Positions 37,047-46,273 of a stretch of 64,000 bases of DNA are shown here, one piece after another; the first letter of the stretch is position 1; every line of letters starts with the position of its first letter. Source of the stretch: CAYPIE01 sp964410665 (lineage in GTDB: Bacteria > Planctomycetota > Planctomycetia > Gemmatales > Gemmataceae); the NCBI GenBank assembly GCA_964410665.1, contig CAYPIE010000014.1, forward strand, positions 1 through 64,000, read 5' to 3'. Both the position numbers and the translations under genes were made by a program. Below the pieces are notes generated by a model. It had not been told where the DNA came from. It searched no databases and saw nothing but the letters and a program-made list of their open reading frames with translations.

Positions 37047-38492
37047 GTGGTCTTCAGTTCGCCGATATTTCTCTTCGGGTTCCTGCCTCTGGTTTTGAGC
37101 CTTTACTACCTCAGCCCCCGAAGCGCTCGTAATCTTCTGCTGTTGGCTATGAGTGCTCTGTTCTATGCGTGGGGGGAGAAGCTCTATGTATTGGTACTCT
37201 CCGCATCCTTACTTGTCAATTATATCAACGCACGCTGGATTGCTTGGGAACAGCAACAAGGACGCAGTGGCCGCTGGGTATTAACACTGGGAATTGTGTT
37301 TAATCTTGGTCTCTTATTGACCTTCAAGTACCTAGGCTTTGTCAGTGATAATGTGGCGACGGCCTGGCACGGACTAGGCGGCAACCCCTGGCAGGCCCCT
37401 CATCTGCATCTACCCATCGGCATCTCTTTTTTTACCTTCCAGGCCATGTCTTATGGCATTGACGTGTTTCGCCGCCAAGTGGCAGTGCAGCGGAATTTCC
37501 TCGATTTTGGCTTGTATATCTTCTTGTTTCCCCAGATGGTAGCCGGTCCCATCATTCGCTACCGAGATGTGGCGGAGCAGCTCCACAGTCGCAGCCATTC
37601 GCTCGACAAGTTCGCGCTGGGCGTCCAACGCTTTATCCGGGGGCTGGCGAAAAAGGTCCTGCTGGCCACCCCGCTCGCCGCCACTGCCGATGCAATCTTT
37701 GACCTGCCACCGTCCGAATTGGCTGCCTCCGCGGCCTGGCTTGGTTTAGTGTGTTATACCTTGCAGATTTACTTTGATTTTTCTGGTTATTCGGACATGG
37801 CCATAGGCATTGGCAAGATGCTCGGCTTCGATTTTCTTGAGAACTTCCGCTATCCTTACGTCGCGCGCTCGGTCACCGAGTTCTGGCGGCGCTGGCACAT
37901 TTCGCTCTCCAACTGGTTTCGCGACTATTTGTACATTCCCTTGGGCGGCAATCGTCACGGTCCCTGGCATACTTATCGCAACCTCCTGATTGTGTTTCTG
38001 CTCTGTGGTCTGTGGCACGGTGCCAGTTGGGCCTTCCTCGCCTGGGGCCTGTACCACGGCCTGTTTCTGATTTTCGAGCGCCTCGGCCTCGGAACATTTC
38101 TGGAAACGCAGTGGAAGCCAACTCGACATTTATACACATTATTGGTGGTGATGGTAGGCTGGGTCTTTTTCCGCTGTACCTACCTGATGGATGCTCTGAG
38201 CTATTGCTCGGCCCTGGCCGGAGGCACCGCCGGTTGGTACCAGGCGAGCGCGTTTTGGACTTGGGAACTGGCCATTGTCTTACCCTTGGCTATCCTGGCG
38301 GCTTTACCGATCCGACCTTGGTTGGAAAACCAGCGTGAACGACTGTTGGCTCGCCTGCCGGCAACCCATGCCCAATGGGTCGAGCTTGGGTTTGCCCTCC
38401 CAGCATTGCTGCTACTGTTGACAATGTTCTGGGGTGCCACCCTACGACTCACCGCTGGTACTTACACACCGTTCATCTATTTTCGCTTCTAG
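37047..38492 (+). CDS. MBOAT O-acyltransferase (AlgI-like)
   Basis: This polytopic membrane protein of 481 residues moves acetyl groups across the inner membrane for polysaccharide O-acetylation. It has about ten hydrophobic segments, the family phrase FRYPYVARSVTEFWRRWHISLS, and the catalytic His in CGLWHGASW. I prefer GTG 37047, which has GGAGGA at good spacing and gives the usual N-terminus MVFSSPIFLFGFLP; ATG 37032 adds five residues. The next gene encodes a matching AlgJ/AlgX-like SGNH protein, so the two are probably one acetylation module. The polymer acetylated is unknown. Confidence 0.92.
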   Translation: MVFSSPIFLFGFLPLVLSLYYLSPRSARNLLLLAMSALFYAWGEKLYVLVLSASLLVNYINARWIAWEQQQGRSGRWVLTLGIVFNLGLLLTFKYLGFVSDNVATAWHGLGGNPWQAPHLHLPIGISFFTFQAMSYGIDVFRRQVAVQRNFLDFGLYIFLFPQMVAGPIIRYRDVAEQLHSRSHSLDKFALGVQRFIRGLAKKVLLATPLAATADAIFDLPPSELAASAAWLGLVCYTLQIYFDFSGYSDMAIGIGKMLGFDFLENFRYPYVARSVTEFWRRWHISLSNWFRDYLYIPLGGNRHGPWHTYRNLLIVFLLCGLWHGASWAFLAWGLYHGLFLIFERLGLGTFLETQWKPTRHLYTLLVVMVGWVFFRCTYLMDALSYCSALAGGTAGWYQASAFWTWELAIVLPLAILAALPIRPWLENQRERLLARLPATHAQWVELGFALPALLLLLTMFWGATLRLTAGTYTPFIYFRF

Positions 38493-38545
38493 CCGGATCG
38501 GGCTGGCACTAAAACGGTCGAGGATGCTGCCACGGAGGCAACCAC

Positions 38546-39778
38546 ATGCGGCTAAACCTTTCGAAACTCCCACGTTCCCTCTGGCAGCGCCGGTCGCTGG
38601 GCCAGCCAACACCTCACCGGAGCGACCATGGTGGGCGGCCCTACACTCGTTCCGTTGTCAGCTCCCTGCTGGTGATGAGCTTTGTACTCACTCTCGTCGG
38701 CTTGCCGCTTTGGGGGCTTCTCGTCCAACCGCTGCCGGACCCTCAGCAGGAGAATCGACCCGTGCATGCCTGGGCGCCGCTGACAACCAAGAACTGGCGG
38801 TACTTCCCCAACATGGTCGAGGCCTATCTCCGGGATCGACTGGGCTTGCGCGCATTCAGTCTTGAGTTGCAACGAAAAATCCGTGTCGAAACGTTGGGCG
38901 TTTCGACCAACCGATCCGTTATCCTCGGGGAGGATGATTGGCTCTTCCTGGACCCGGATAGTCCGTTCGCGGGGCCGCACCACAGCCATCCAGACTTACC
39001 GCAACATATTCGACGTTGGGCCGCCATCTTTCGCGACCGACAACAACGACTTGCCGCACGCGGCATTCATTACCTGTTGGTCATCGCTCCGGAGAAACAG
39101 TCGATTTATCCCGAGCACCTGCCCAAACGTTATCGTCGACATGCGTTAATGGAAGCACAAGATCGGTTGTGTCAGGAACTGGCACCTGAGCGTTTTTCCC
39201 TCGATTTGCGGCCCAGTCTCCGGGCTGCCGCGTCTGAACGGGAAGTGTATTTTCGTAACGACACCCACTGGAATCAAGCAGGTGCCTTCTGCGCCTACCA
39301 TGCGATCCTCCGGAGGTGTCGTGAGTGGGCACCGGAGTGTCAGCCCAAGAATGCGGATGCGTTTGTCTTAGACACACGCTCTTCCTGGCATGGGGATTTA
39401 GATCATATGCTCCGGCGACCTGCGGATTGGCCGGGACCAGACTATCCGCATTACGCGCCTACCAATCCACCGCTCGAGCCCCGACCTCTCCCTCTCCAGC
39501 AGGCCATCCACTGTCAGCTACCACATCTGCCGATACTCGAATATCAAAATTCACAGGTGAAAGGGCCGGCCGTGGCGCTCTTACACGATTCCTTCGCTGC
39601 CGACTTGCTACGCTTCTTGCCTGCCCATTTTTCGCATCTGGTCTGCTTACCCACACACGGATTTCCGCTGAAGGCCATTGATATGGTCAAGCCACAGATC
39701 GTCATTCAAGAGTTTGCTGAACGACTGTTGATCTCGCCTCATATCAGTGATCGTCGCCTAGTTTGGCAGTCTCCTTGA
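38546..39778 (+). CDS. AlgJ/AlgX-like SGNH acetyltransferase, membrane-anchored
   Basis: The 410-residue protein has an N-terminal membrane anchor (VVSSLLVMSFVLTLVGLPLWGLL) and then an AlgX/J-type SGNH-like domain in the periplasm: DDWLFL near residue 132, IAPEKQSIYPEHLP, the catalytic Asp-x-His in FRNDTHWNQAG, and a Ser in LLHDSF near the C-terminus. It should take acetyl from the MBOAT partner 53 bases upstream and place it on an extracellular polymer. A GGAGG precedes ATG 38546. Confidence 0.85.
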   Translation: MRLNLSKLPRSLWQRRSLGQPTPHRSDHGGRPYTRSVVSSLLVMSFVLTLVGLPLWGLLVQPLPDPQQENRPVHAWAPLTTKNWRYFPNMVEAYLRDRLGLRAFSLELQRKIRVETLGVSTNRSVILGEDDWLFLDPDSPFAGPHHSHPDLPQHIRRWAAIFRDRQQRLAARGIHYLLVIAPEKQSIYPEHLPKRYRRHALMEAQDRLCQELAPERFSLDLRPSLRAAASEREVYFRNDTHWNQAGAFCAYHAILRRCREWAPECQPKNADAFVLDTRSSWHGDLDHMLRRPADWPGPDYPHYAPTNPPLEPRPLPLQQAIHCQLPHLPILEYQNSQVKGPAVALLHDSFAADLLRFLPAHFSHLVCLPTHGFPLKAIDMVKPQIVIQEFAERLLISPHISDRRLVWQSP

Positions 39779-39784
39779 GAAAGC

Positions 39785-39949
39785 TCACCCAGGCGACGAA
39801 GAAGGCCGAGCTGTCTCGTCCCTAGAAGAATCAGGCTGCTTCGGGGCAACCTTGGCTTCGAGCCGGCGAACCTCCAGAACGGTCAGCACAAATGATGCCG
39901 CTACCACAAGGGTGACGATCACGCCAGAGATGAAAATGCCCGTTACCAT
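39785..39949 (-). CDS. Small single-pass membrane protein
   Basis: This 54-residue protein starts at ATG 39949 with AAGGTG upstream. It has one hydrophobic helix (GIFISGVIVTLVVAASFVLTV) followed by a charged, disordered tail (EVRRLEAKVAPKQPDSSRDE). It starts two bases before the stop of the other small gene upstream, so the pair is likely co-translated. Function unknown. Confidence 0.6.
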   Translation of the reverse strand: MVTGIFISGVIVTLVVAASFVLTVLEVRRLEAKVAPKQPDSSRDETARPSSSPG

Positions 39950-39950
39950 T

Positions 39951-40121
39951 TCACACCTTTCGGATACTCGCCTTAATGTAGCCTCCCAGGGCGAGGATCG
40001 ATGGCACCCATAGTCCCACAAACAAGCCTTCATCGCGGTAACCGGAGAACCACAATGAAATCGAAAACACAAACGAGGCAAACACGGCGAGCAACAGTAG
40101 GTAATCGCTGGTTTTAAACAT
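39951..40121 (-). CDS. Small two-helix membrane protein
   Basis: This 56-residue protein has two hydrophobic segments (YLLLLAVFASFVFSISLWF and GLFVGLWVPSILALGGYI). ATG 40121 is preceded by a strong GAGGAG, and it overlaps closely with the next small membrane gene. A similar small protein seems to recur in planctomycetes, from memory. Function unknown. Confidence 0.65.
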   Translation of the reverse strand: MFKTSDYLLLLAVFASFVFSISLWFSGYRDEGLFVGLWVPSILALGGYIKASIRKV

Positions 40122-40180
40122 ATGCTCCTCTACGGATTGACAGTCCAAACGAGTTTTGATCAAAATACGTTTGATATTGA

Positions 40181-40199
40181 AAGTCTATCTCTTAGACTT
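40181..40199 (-). terminator. Short hairpin after the M14-like peptidase gene
   Basis: AAGTCTA and TAGACTT pair (7 bp, TCTCT loop), 28 bases beyond the stop of the minus-strand peptidase gene, followed on that strand by an AT-rich stretch. It may end that transcript before the small membrane genes. Confidence 0.4.
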
Positions 40200-40226
40200 C
40201 CCCCCATTCATAGCCGATTCTCAGTC

Positions 40227-41360
40227 TCACGTCCAACTCTCCACAGGCAGGACGCCTTTGGGGAAGTCATGCTCATCATCCAATCCCTTTGCCACCCGGC
40301 TGAGGATCGCCATGCCTGCTTCGACCACCCGGCGACGCCAAGCCGAATCGCTCGGACAGAACAATTCCATGAGTCGGGACTTAATCCGGTCGGCGGGCAG
40401 CCCTTTGGTCGTCCCCCAGTGATGGGCCTGGTTCTCAGCCCTGAGCCCACTGAGCACCTTGAGACCCGCATAGGTGCCAAACTCTGCGCAGACGTAGAGA
40501 TAATCCCGTCCCGGTTGTTGTGCAACACACCAGGGTCCCAGATCGCCGTGCACTGCATAAGCGACTTGCGGCCGATCGGCAGTCTCAATCGACTCGGGAC
40601 CAAACCAGTGTTGGAATGCCTGGCCCCAATGGGTCTGCTCGGGCAAGCTCACCAAGAGCTTCCAAGTGCCCCAATCGCCGAGACCTGTATGAAAATCGAT
40701 GTGTGCCACGCGTTCCGACGCCCCTAACCAGGTGGTCAGTTGCCCGGCCAAGATCCGCTGTGTCCAGCTCGGTGCATGTCCCCCAAAAAACAGGCTCCGG
40801 GGGAAATCATATTGTCCTTGCACGATCGCTTGTTGCAGAGGGCGGAAACCATAGCGTAGCGTCAACCACCAGGCGTGCAAATGAAAGCAGTCCGTTTGGG
40901 TCGGTGGGCGTCGAGGGTTGAGCACCGGGTCCAGTTGCGCATACAGGGCTGGAGCGCCGTGATAAGCTTGGTGAGCGAATAGGAAATTCCGATTGAGATC
41001 AACGTTCTCTTCATTAAAACGACGTCGATACGCCATACCGTACGGGTTCAGTGCATGGAGCAACACGAGCCGGGTGGAGCGTGTCAATCGTTGCAGTTTA
41101 CCGAGTCGCTCCAACCAAGCAAGTTGCACCGCCGAACCGAATGGCCCTTCCACCCCATGGAGACCACTCGAAATGACCAGTGCGGACCGGGCAGAAGATG
41201 GCCCTGTCCAGCCGACATCGAGCGAAAGTTCTTCGCCCTGGGGCCCACAAAAGCCGGACAAAGGAAAAACCTCATGCCGCCAGCCCAATCGTCCGAGGCT
41301 CGCGCGAAAGCGCTGGCGTGCTCGAGCATAGTCCGGGGAAAAATACTGTGCCAGGTCCAT
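40227..41360 (-). CDS. DUF2817 / M14-family carboxypeptidase-like protein
   Basis: The 377-residue protein belongs to the M14-like DUF2817 group. The zinc ligands of H-x2-E type are in SSGLHGVEGPFGS, and the later NEENVDLNRNFL resembles the M14 substrate-binding Asn-Arg motif; a further His is in HIDFHTGLGDWG, with the likely catalytic Glu in EFGTYAG. I start at ATG 41360, with AAGGAG five bases before; the longer frame to 41417 is unlikely. It would act as a soluble metallopeptidase or deacylase; the substrate is unknown. It is divergent from the transporter at 41531. Confidence 0.85.
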   Translation of the reverse strand: MDLAQYFSPDYARARQRFRASLGRLGWRHEVFPLSGFCGPQGEELSLDVGWTGPSSARSALVISSGLHGVEGPFGSAVQLAWLERLGKLQRLTRSTRLVLLHALNPYGMAYRRRFNEENVDLNRNFLFAHQAYHGAPALYAQLDPVLNPRRPPTQTDCFHLHAWWLTLRYGFRPLQQAIVQGQYDFPRSLFFGGHAPSWTQRILAGQLTTWLGASERVAHIDFHTGLGDWGTWKLLVSLPEQTHWGQAFQHWFGPESIETADRPQVAYAVHGDLGPWCVAQQPGRDYLYVCAEFGTYAGLKVLSGLRAENQAHHWGTTKGLPADRIKSRLMELFCPSDSAWRRRVVEAGMAILSRVAKGLDDEHDFPKGVLPVESWT

Positions 41361-41530
41361 GCCGACTCCTTCACATCCCCAAGGGCCATCGGGTGATGTG
41401 TCGTTGCGCGACTCCACTGGTCCAGCGCCGCCTTTGCGACGACATTCTCAATCGGAGTGGGACGCCAGGACAGAGCATCGATGGTATGCTCAAGACGATT
41501 CTCTCTCCCCGAGCTGTGAAAGGGCCGCGC

Positions 41531-42943
41531 ATGCAAGCACTCTCGAACCAGCCCCCGCCAGATCCTTATCTTCTCAATGCCAGCGATGTCCAGGAACCTC
41601 CCACCTCACTCCGCCAGGCTTTCCGGGAGATTGGCCCCGGACTGATCCTGGCCGCGGCCATCGTGGGCACCGGGGAACTGGTCGCCACCACGCACGCGGG
41701 GGCCACGGCGGGCTTTGCGATCTTATGGCTGGTCATCCTTAGCTGCTTCATCAAGGTATTTGTGCAGATCGAACTGGGCCGCCAAGCCGTCGCCAACGGA
41801 GAGACGACCCTGTCCAGCTTTGATCGTGTGCCAGGAGTCGGACGCATCGTCGTTTGGTGGTGGTTTTTGATGATGCTGGCCACTCAGGCGCAGATCAGTG
41901 CCATGATCGGTGGCGTCGCCTACACCCTGACCATGGTCCTGCCGGGTCTCACCGCCGGCCTCGAACGACCCGCCCTGCCCTGGGCCGTTGGTATCACCAT
42001 GATCACCGCTTTGCTGCTGATTCGCGGCACCTACCGACGCATCGAGCAGTCGATGACCGTGCTGGTGATTTTGTTCACGATCCTGACGGTCGGCTGTGTC
42101 GCACTCCTGCCGTTTACCCAAGACTATGGCTTTGGCTGGTCGGAGTTGGCAAGCGGATTACAATTCCACATTCCTGCCGATCAGACCGTGGTCTTGGCAG
42201 CAGTCACCATGGTTGGCATCACCGGGGTTGGGGCGAGCGAACTGGTCGCCTATCCGTACTGGTGTATTGAGAAAGGGTACGCTCGCCACGTCGGTCCGGC
42301 CGATCCTTCCGATGCTTGGCTGCGACGTGCCCAGGGCTGGCTTCGTGTGATGCGCCTCGACGCCTGGGTGTGTATGACCGTCTATACCTTGGTGACCCTG
42401 GCCTTCTTCATTCTGGGAGCGGCGGTCCTGCATAGCGGAGGCACCAATGGCTTGCCCGATTCCCTCTCGGGCATGCTGGACAGTTTGGTCGGCATGTACA
42501 CCCCGGTGCTTGGGCCGAACACCGCCCAGTTGTTTATTGTACTTGGCGCCTTTGCCGTGCTCTATTCGACCCTGATCGCCTCGACCGCTTCCAATGCCCG
42601 GGCCAGTACCGATTTCCTTCGCGTCAATGGTTGGGTTGCCCTGGACCAACCCGGTGAGCGGTTTCGCTGGATCCGACGCTTTAGTGTCGGCTATCTACTT
42701 TTATGCTTGATGTTGTTCATCTGGATGCCAAAACCCGTGTTGATGGTTATGGTCGGTGGGTTTGCCCAAGCTCTGTCCTTGCCGATGATCGCTGGAACAG
42801 CCATCTATCTGCGTTATCGTCGCCTGGACCGTCGCCTGACGCCAGGATTGATCTGGACTGCCTTTCTCTGGCTTTCCTTACTGGCTTTTGTGGCCGCGGC
42901 GGGATACGGCGTTTGGAGCCAGCTCCGCTCGCTGGTGGCATGA
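41531..42943 (+). CDS. NRAMP-related membrane transporter lacking the DPGN motif
   Basis: The 470-residue protein has about eleven hydrophobic helices in an NRAMP/LeuT-like arrangement. Helix 1 reads GPGLILAAAIVGTGELVATT, where metal-transporting NRAMPs have a DPGN motif; helix 6 reads TMVGITGVGASELVAYPYW without the Met-Pro-His metal ligand. It therefore belongs to the NRAMP-related group, whose substrates may not be divalent metals. The ATG at 41531 has AAAGGG upstream; the long open frame back to 41180 runs across the divergent peptidase gene and is not used. Substrate unknown. Confidence 0.82.
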   Translation: MQALSNQPPPDPYLLNASDVQEPPTSLRQAFREIGPGLILAAAIVGTGELVATTHAGATAGFAILWLVILSCFIKVFVQIELGRQAVANGETTLSSFDRVPGVGRIVVWWWFLMMLATQAQISAMIGGVAYTLTMVLPGLTAGLERPALPWAVGITMITALLLIRGTYRRIEQSMTVLVILFTILTVGCVALLPFTQDYGFGWSELASGLQFHIPADQTVVLAAVTMVGITGVGASELVAYPYWCIEKGYARHVGPADPSDAWLRRAQGWLRVMRLDAWVCMTVYTLVTLAFFILGAAVLHSGGTNGLPDSLSGMLDSLVGMYTPVLGPNTAQLFIVLGAFAVLYSTLIASTASNARASTDFLRVNGWVALDQPGERFRWIRRFSVGYLLLCLMLFIWMPKPVLMVMVGGFAQALSLPMIAGTAIYLRYRRLDRRLTPGLIWTAFLWLSLLAFVAAAGYGVWSQLRSLVA

Positions 42944-43015
42944 TCCCCGCCGCCGATTCAGGGAGCGTGCATGCGTCACCGATCGGCCGGTTGTCCAAAC
43001 CTCCGTGATCCCAGA

Positions 43016-44116
43016 CTAACCGGCACGATTGATGAGATCGATCAATATGCGCAAACGACCATGATTATGCCGATTGAAGCGAAACAACAGTCGCGGCAGA
43101 TGGCGAATATGTTCATCCTGTGCTTCGCCCGGGTGAGCTTCGGTCAGTTGCCGGAAGGTGCCATTTTCGACGATGTCGGCAAACTCGTCGCGAATCTGCT
43201 CCAGTAAGGTCTCGGAAAGTGGATGGTGCAACCGCAGAGCCAAATCCTTGCGAACATAGCGCATACTGTGGAACACTCGGTAGAAACGGACAACCTCTTC
43301 GACCGCTTCCGCAACCGAATGGGTGACCGTGTAGAGTGCCGTATCCTCCGCAGAAATCATGCCGCGATCGAGCAGCTCATGCTGGACAAACGCCGTCCAA
43401 TGTTGCCAGTAGGTGCCTCCGGGTTCCTCCAGCAACACCAAAGGAATGATGGGATTTTTGCCGGTCTGAATCAGTGTGAGGGCTTCAAACCCCTCATCCA
43501 GCGTGCCAAAACCGCCGGGGAAGAGAATGACCGCGTGCGACTCTTTCATAAAGAGTAATTTACGCGTAAAAAAGTACTTCAGATGCATCAGCCGATCCTT
43601 GTCCCCTTCAATGACCGGATTGGCCTTCTGCTCAAAGGGTAAGATAATGTTCAGTCCGATGCTCGCGTCGCGGCCCGCGCCGATATGTCCGGCTTCCATG
43701 ATCCCCGAAGCTGCGCCCGTAATGACCATAAAGCCCGCCCGAGCAATCTCCCGCCCAAAGGCGACCGCCGTTTGATATGATGGATCTTGGGCAGGCGTCC
43801 GCGCGGAACCAAACACCGACACCTTTCGGCGATGGCGGTGTTTGGCGAGGACTTTGAAGCTATAGCGAAGCTCCTTCAGCGCGGTTCGGACCAGTTTGAC
43901 ATCGCCACGGCTACTCCGGTCGCGTACCAGCTTGTCCAGCGTCTCACGCATTTCCTGAAGAAATGGCGTGATGTCGGCAAGATAAGGATCGATGGGATCA
44001 CCCGTGGTCTCCTCCAACCATTGCTCAGTCTCATGAGGCGTCGGGGGTTGAGAATCGGGATTGGTCGCAGGAGGAGAGACCGGAGGCCGGTCGGAAGATC
44101 GCTCGTTTGCCGCCAT
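43016..44116 (-). CDS. LOG family protein (lysine decarboxylase-like Rossmann fold)
   Basis: The 366-residue protein contains the LOG signature PGGFGTLDE and GAASGIMEA within a Rossmann-like core (about residues 95-280). Members act on nucleotide 5'-monophosphates, as cytokinin-activating phosphoribohydrolases or pyrimidine/purine nucleosidases such as PpnN. This one is longer, with a Pro-rich N-terminal tail, a helical segment before the core and an 80-residue helical C-terminus, nearer to the PpnN-like layout. It is convergent with the transporter. Exact substrate unknown. Confidence 0.82.
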   Translation of the reverse strand: MAANERSSDRPPVSPPATNPDSQPPTPHETEQWLEETTGDPIDPYLADITPFLQEMRETLDKLVRDRSSRGDVKLVRTALKELRYSFKVLAKHRHRRKVSVFGSARTPAQDPSYQTAVAFGREIARAGFMVITGAASGIMEAGHIGAGRDASIGLNIILPFEQKANPVIEGDKDRLMHLKYFFTRKLLFMKESHAVILFPGGFGTLDEGFEALTLIQTGKNPIIPLVLLEEPGGTYWQHWTAFVQHELLDRGMISAEDTALYTVTHSVAEAVEEVVRFYRVFHSMRYVRKDLALRLHHPLSETLLEQIRDEFADIVENGTFRQLTEAHPGEAQDEHIRHLPRLLFRFNRHNHGRLRILIDLINRAG

Positions 44117-44224
44117 GCGGGAGGCATCCTGTCAGGCAAAGGGAGTTTAATGATTGATCTGAGCAACTGGCGGGCCAATGCGAAAGCACTGCAATCGGAG
44201 AGTGCAGCCAGGAGTCCCGGCGGC

Positions 44225-44617
44225 TTAATCGGACCCTGCCAAGGCCAGCATAGCCTCTTTCCGAGTATCGTAGACTGCCCAAAGCGTATCCAGGGCGGTG
44301 TTGCGAAGTAGTTCGCGGCACGCTTCGGAGGCTCCGGTTAACACCAGCTCACTGCCATGATTTTTCACGAACAAATGCAGCCGCAACAACAAGGAAATAA
44401 ACGCCGAGCCAAAGTAGTTCACGGCGGAGAGATCCACCAAAATACTCCCCGGGGGATCTTGTTTTAACGGTACCAGGATCATATCCGCAGCTTGCCGGAT
44501 CAGGTCTTCTGGGAGGCGTTCCACTTCCGGGGATGGGACAATGACCCCGATATCGCCGTGCCGGGTAACCTGGAAATATTCCGTGGATGCCGAGGGGTTC
44601 ATTGCCATGGGTAACAT
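44225..44617 (-). CDS. STAS-domain protein (anti-sigma factor antagonist-like)
   Basis: The 130-residue protein is essentially one STAS domain: GSILVDLSAVNYFGSAFISL, where the Ser after DLSAVNYFG sits at the usual phosphorylation-loop position, then LVLTGASEACRELLRNTALD. ATG 44617 has AGGA at good spacing; 44608 and 44602 are alternatives. No sigma-B-like or serine kinase partner lies next to it. It stands upstream of, and on the same strand as, the LOG gene, 108 bases away. It may control a partner elsewhere. Confidence 0.8.
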   Translation of the reverse strand: MLPMAMNPSASTEYFQVTRHGDIGVIVPSPEVERLPEDLIRQAADMILVPLKQDPPGSILVDLSAVNYFGSAFISLLLRLHLFVKNHGSELVLTGASEACRELLRNTALDTLWAVYDTRKEAMLALAGSD

Positions 44618-44784
44618 CCGCTTCCTATCGTCCGAAGAATGAGTGACCTCTAAGCTACGCCAGCGCCTGCGAGAATACAAGCACTTGCCCCGCAGACGCT
44701 GCCAATCTCCGGGATCAGCCGTTACATTATAGGCCGTGACTCGTCTATTTGGATGAGCCGACGCATGCAGAGGTTCAGGAAACC

Positions 44785-45441
44785 ATGCCGGGTCGGAATG
44801 ACGCGGAAAAACGCAACCATCCATCGCCAGCATCTTCGGGCTTGCCTGAGCAAGTCCGCGTGGATACGTTTCCGCCGCAAACCAGCGCCACAAGTTCGCC
44901 CGCAACCGAGGGGCCCCCATCCGGGCCCCAGGCATTTGAGACTCTGTACGCCCAGCATAGTCGTGAGGTCTGGGCCATCGCGTACGCACGTTGGATGGAT
45001 GCCGATCTGGCTCTGGACATTACCCAGGAAGCCTTCCTCCGCTTGTGGAAGCACTGGGAGTCCGCCAGCGAGGTCATTCAGAACCCGCGTGCTTGGTTGC
45101 TGCGGGTCGCCCGCAATCTGGCCGAGGATCAGGCAAAAAGTGCCTTTCGACGCAATGGCACTCAGGCCCCTCAGTGGATGCATAGCGTTCAAACCAGTGA
45201 ACGCCCTCCCTTGGAGCAACTACTCCAGGCCGAAACATTCGCCCGGCTACGGACGATTCTGGAACAAATGCCACCAGGCGATCGTGACATCTTGACACTC
45301 CGTTATGCACTCGATTATGACGCCAGTCAGATTGCAGACTTGCTGGGGATTCAGGTGACTGCGGTTCACATGCGACTCAGCCGAGCCCGACAACGCCTGG
45401 CTGAGCGATTAACGGCCGAAGGGGTAGACGAAGCGTTATGA
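44785..45441 (+). CDS. ECF sigma factor with extended N-terminus
   Basis: The 218-residue protein has sigma region 2 (FETLYAQHSREVWAIAYARW, ALDITQEAFLRLWKHW, PRAWLLRVARNLAEDQAK) and region 4 (QMPPGDRDILTLRYALDYDA, QIADLLGIQVTAVHMRLSRARQ). About 45 low-complexity residues rich in Pro and Ser come before region 2. ATG 44785 follows AGGAAACC; a TTG at 44749 gives a longer frame. The stop overlaps the next gene as ATGA, implying the next protein is its regulator. This differs from the ECF at 34980, which has a zinc-finger partner. Confidence 0.88.
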   Translation: MPGRNDAEKRNHPSPASSGLPEQVRVDTFPPQTSATSSPATEGPPSGPQAFETLYAQHSREVWAIAYARWMDADLALDITQEAFLRLWKHWESASEVIQNPRAWLLRVARNLAEDQAKSAFRRNGTQAPQWMHSVQTSERPPLEQLLQAETFARLRTILEQMPPGDRDILTLRYALDYDASQIADLLGIQVTAVHMRLSRARQRLAERLTAEGVDEAL

Positions 45442-45926
45442 GCGAAAAACACGTTCGTACGGGTGGTCTGTCCACTCTCTCCTCCCATTCAGATCAGGAT
45501 ACTGAACTGGATTCGCTACTACAGCGATTCTTCCGGGCCCAGATGCCCGAGCCTTGGCCCGAACCGCCTCGGCCCGATCAATCGCCATCGGAGCACCTGG
45601 CTGGGCCGTCCTTGATACCCGCGGCTTCCTCGGAAGCCGCGAGACCCACTCACGCACCGAGAACCATCCCGGAGACGCCATGCAAATCACTCACCCAGAG
45701 CCGGCTTGCCCTGGCCACTTCCATGGCCATTCTTCTCGGGAGCTGTTGGTATCTGCTCCAAGGAACCCTTGCCAAGGTTTCTACGCAACCCTTCGCACCT
45801 TCCCTGGCCGTTGATGGCGAAAAACTCCTCGAAAACTCCAAGGCTCGCCTCCCTGGGCTCCCCGAACAGCCCCTCTTCCCGGGATTCGGACCGTTACCCA
45901 TTCCCAAGGACCAGCCTTCGCCCTGA
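45438..45926 (+). CDS. Single-pass membrane partner of an ECF sigma factor
   Basis: The 162-residue protein is coupled to the sigma gene by ATGA. It lacks the Cys/His zinc-finger of ordinary anti-sigma factors. Near the N-terminus it has DSLLQRFFRAQMPEPWPEP, a short motif of the kind that I recall in proteins beside planctomycete ECF genes. A membrane helix (LALATSMAILLGSCWYLLQG) lies near residues 90-110, and the rest is Pro-rich and outside. An anti-sigma role is inferred from position only. Confidence 0.65.
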   Translation: MSEKHVRTGGLSTLSSHSDQDTELDSLLQRFFRAQMPEPWPEPPRPDQSPSEHLAGPSLIPAASSEAARPTHAPRTIPETPCKSLTQSRLALATSMAILLGSCWYLLQGTLAKVSTQPFAPSLAVDGEKLLENSKARLPGLPEQPLFPGFGPLPIPKDQPSP

Positions 45927-46273
45927 TCAGCTGCTCGGGTTCCCCAGCACCTCATTGGTCGCACCGACCACGCAAACATTCGTGGCGTTGAGGCACAATC
46001 CTCTCGGACAGCCGATCTGCTTGCCGAAAGGCCCCCTGAACTTCCCAAGTTCTCCGCAAGGCAATCTGCCCAGAACCCCCATCCTTCAACAGATGGAAGG
46101 AACTCCCCCTGGGACCGTTGCCCTAGCGCGTGCCAATCCCTGGCTTCAACCAGCAGCCAAGCCAGGTCATCCGCACTTCAGACGCGGTGTCAAGAATAAA
46201 ACCTTGTGGCTGAAATTGACCCTACCCCTGGCAATCCCGTATACTCCAACTCATAAATGTCTTAGGAGTTCGT
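45927..46273 (+). other. Intergenic region with the ACT/CbiX promoter
   Basis: This 347-base stretch holds no convincing gene. Open frames that cross it have Pro/Ser-rich, unconserved products. The last 60 bases contain a strong sigma-70-type promoter, listed separately. Confidence 0.5.
46216..46245 (+). promoter_or_regulatory. Sigma-70-type promoter for the ACT/CbiX pair
   Basis: TTGACC (46216-46221) and TATACT (46240-46245) are 18 bases apart, a near-consensus arrangement. Transcription should begin around 46252, leaving a short leader of about 20 bases before the ATG at 46274 with its AGGAG. Confidence 0.7.
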
